From Mesostigma viride (Eukaryota > Streptophyta > Mesostigmatophyceae > Mesostigmatales > Mesostigmataceae): a stretch of 30,000 nt of DNA. The notes below the pieces were generated by a model that was given only the letters and a program-made list of their open reading frames with translations, did not search any database and was not told where the DNA came from. This document shows, one piece after another, positions 28,886-30,000 of the stretch. The stretch is from contig RPFO01001598.1 in assembly GCA_009746045.1 (NCBI GenBank), positions 1,064,727 through 1,094,726 on the forward strand, in the 5' to 3' direction. The position numbers and the translations under genes are program-made. How positions within the stretch are numbered: the stretch's first letter is position 1; every line of letters begins with the position of its first letter.

Positions 28886-28940
28886 GCTCACGTGACGCAG
28901 CCACGTGTCTATTAATTAACTAATTAATTAATTAATATCC
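28886..28940 (-). repeat. Fragment of the ATTA/CACGTG dispersed repeat
   Basis: On the minus strand, (TTAA)n followed by CACGTGGCTGCGTCACGTG. This equals the head of copy 2 with one change in the palindrome. Confidence 0.7.
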
Positions 28941-29299
28941 TCGATCCCCACGGAGGTATGTTCTTAATTAATTGATTAATCATTAACGCCATGCACTCGA
29001 TCCCGTTGGGGCCGGACTCGCGGATCATCGAGCATGCATCTAGTATAGTGCTTTCCATCGGTCGATCCTGATCGCCTTCAAATCTCTCTAGGTACATAAC
29101 AAAGACAATAGCTAACTACCCTTTTGCTGCTATCTTTTTACCTATTTGCATCCACGTATGTACAGTGTTCGGCGCCCTGGCATTCACTGACCATGATATG
29201 CGGAGAGAGCTGCATTAATTAATTAATGAAACAGTCTTGTGTCCCCATTGGGGGACCAGCGAGCACTGATCGATCAAGAGAGCTGCATGCTTGATCTGT

Positions 29300-29436
29300 G
29301 GCGGCCAGGCCCTGCCCACTTGTGGCAGTGAGAGAATCTAGGGCGCTGGGCGCCTTCCCTCCTTGCTAGCTGTGTATAGGTACCTGGGTTCAAGGCTCTG
29401 GATTGGGCTATTGTTGGTGTCACATGATTAAATTAA
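29300..29436 (-). repeat. ATTA/CACGTG dispersed repeat, copy 3 (inverted)
   Basis: The reverse complement gives ATTTAATCATGTGACACCAA, then CCTTGAACCC, GGAGGGAAGGCGCC and ATTCTCTCACTGCCACAAGT GGGC, in the order of copies 1 and 2. Confidence 0.7.
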
Positions 29437-30000
29437 AAAATTCATTCTTACCTAATTAAGTACTTATTATACTCTTTGCCAAACTACCAAGTGCTCGCTA
29501 GGCCGCTCGATCCTAGTCAGCATGCTGGCGTTGATACACAACAAGAACTGAGACGGCAGCTGTACTACACCCATCCTTCTCTCCGCACATGCATGCCGAG
29601 AAGTGTGGGCGGGTGAACGTACCGTCCTCGGTATTCGGCTTACATGGGTGAAACCCGCCATTCCCACTGCATATCGACCTGGCAAGGTTGCATGTCCTGT
29701 CATGCTACTTATTTATTATAATTGTGGTGGTGGACCACGGTATGCGCTTTGAACTTTATAGCACATGCTTGCTTTTATCGAATTGCTCACCGGGAACCTG
29801 GCCTGATGATCACGAATACGTGCACAGTACGATAATGGCCGGCCAGGGGAACGACCAACTCAAGCAATATCAACAGCTGACCTCGATCATGTATCAAGGG
29901 GGCAAGCAGCGCATGCCAGAAAGAAAGCTGACCTCATGTAAATGCCTAACTAATAAGACATCCCCCCCCCTCAGTGGGGAAGCCGCTTGTTTGCAAGCGC

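Larger units (their letters stand above)
28801..30000. other. Right flank: AT-rich repeats, no gene recognised
   Basis: Several (TTAA)n tracts, short hairpins of the CCCCATTGGGG type (about 29242), and fragments of the ATTA/CACGTG family. No exon with a recognisable family motif in either strand. Confidence 0.6.

Noticed and set aside
29467-29703. Minus-strand ORF with RRMGVVQLPSQF
   Set aside because: It looked faintly like a retroelement segment, but no second motif supports it.
1-30000. Search for CRISPR arrays, a bacterial defence island or a prophage
   Set aside because: Gene structure is clearly eukaryotic. The tandem arrays have no spacer pattern, and no cas, phage or operon genes are present.

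Overview
This is nuclear DNA of a eukaryote with long introns. The best fit is a green alga of the core Chlorophyta: the three genes most resemble plant or algal relatives, exons are GC-rich against mixed introns, and TGTAA (the chlorophyte poly(A) signal) lies downstream of all three stop codons. I see no bacterial operon, rRNA, convincing tRNA or CRISPR array. Gene models were built by hand from reading frame, intron phase and family motifs. All three join without a frame error.

Layout. (1) 1-4071, + strand: the 3' end of an L-threonine aldolase-like gene, entering from the left edge in five visible exons. (2) 5867-11460, - strand: a complete seven-exon THYN1-like EVE-domain gene (198 aa). 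(3) 12418-24585, + strand: a complete twelve-exon Y-family DNA polymerase kappa gene (873 aa), with all catalytic motifs and an elaborate C-terminal tail: two PIP-like boxes, an NZF/RanBP2 zinc finger and a UBZ3-like finger. (4) 24586-30000: a transposon-rich flank. It holds an intact 484-aa LINE ORF1-type frame (- strand), a cluster of hairpins at its 5' side, a decayed non-LTR reverse-transcriptase C-terminus (+ strand), and several copies of an ATTA-rich dispersed repeat.

The THYN1-like and POLK genes are divergent and share a 957-bp spacer with a perfect E2F/DP-type site (TTTGGCGGGAAA). This suggests S-phase control of POLK and possibly co-regulation of two chromatin/DNA-lesion proteins (inference).

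The most unusual signal is a repeated association between tandem repeats and 5' splice sites. At three introns clearly (aldolase exon B, 5 x 47 bp; POLK exon 3, 4 x ~46 bp; POLK exon 10, 2 x 58 bp), at one in decayed form (POLK exon 7, ~5 copies) and at one weakly (POLK exon 11), the repeat begins inside the 3' end of the exon, runs across the donor, and copies 'exon end + donor' into the intron. The first unit is thus coding and later units are decoy donors of graded age. POLK introns also hold a 953-bp, ~106-copy 9-bp array with one mismatch and a 7.4-copy 79-bp satellite whose units carry AG|GTAA junctions. POLK uses two GC-AG introns.
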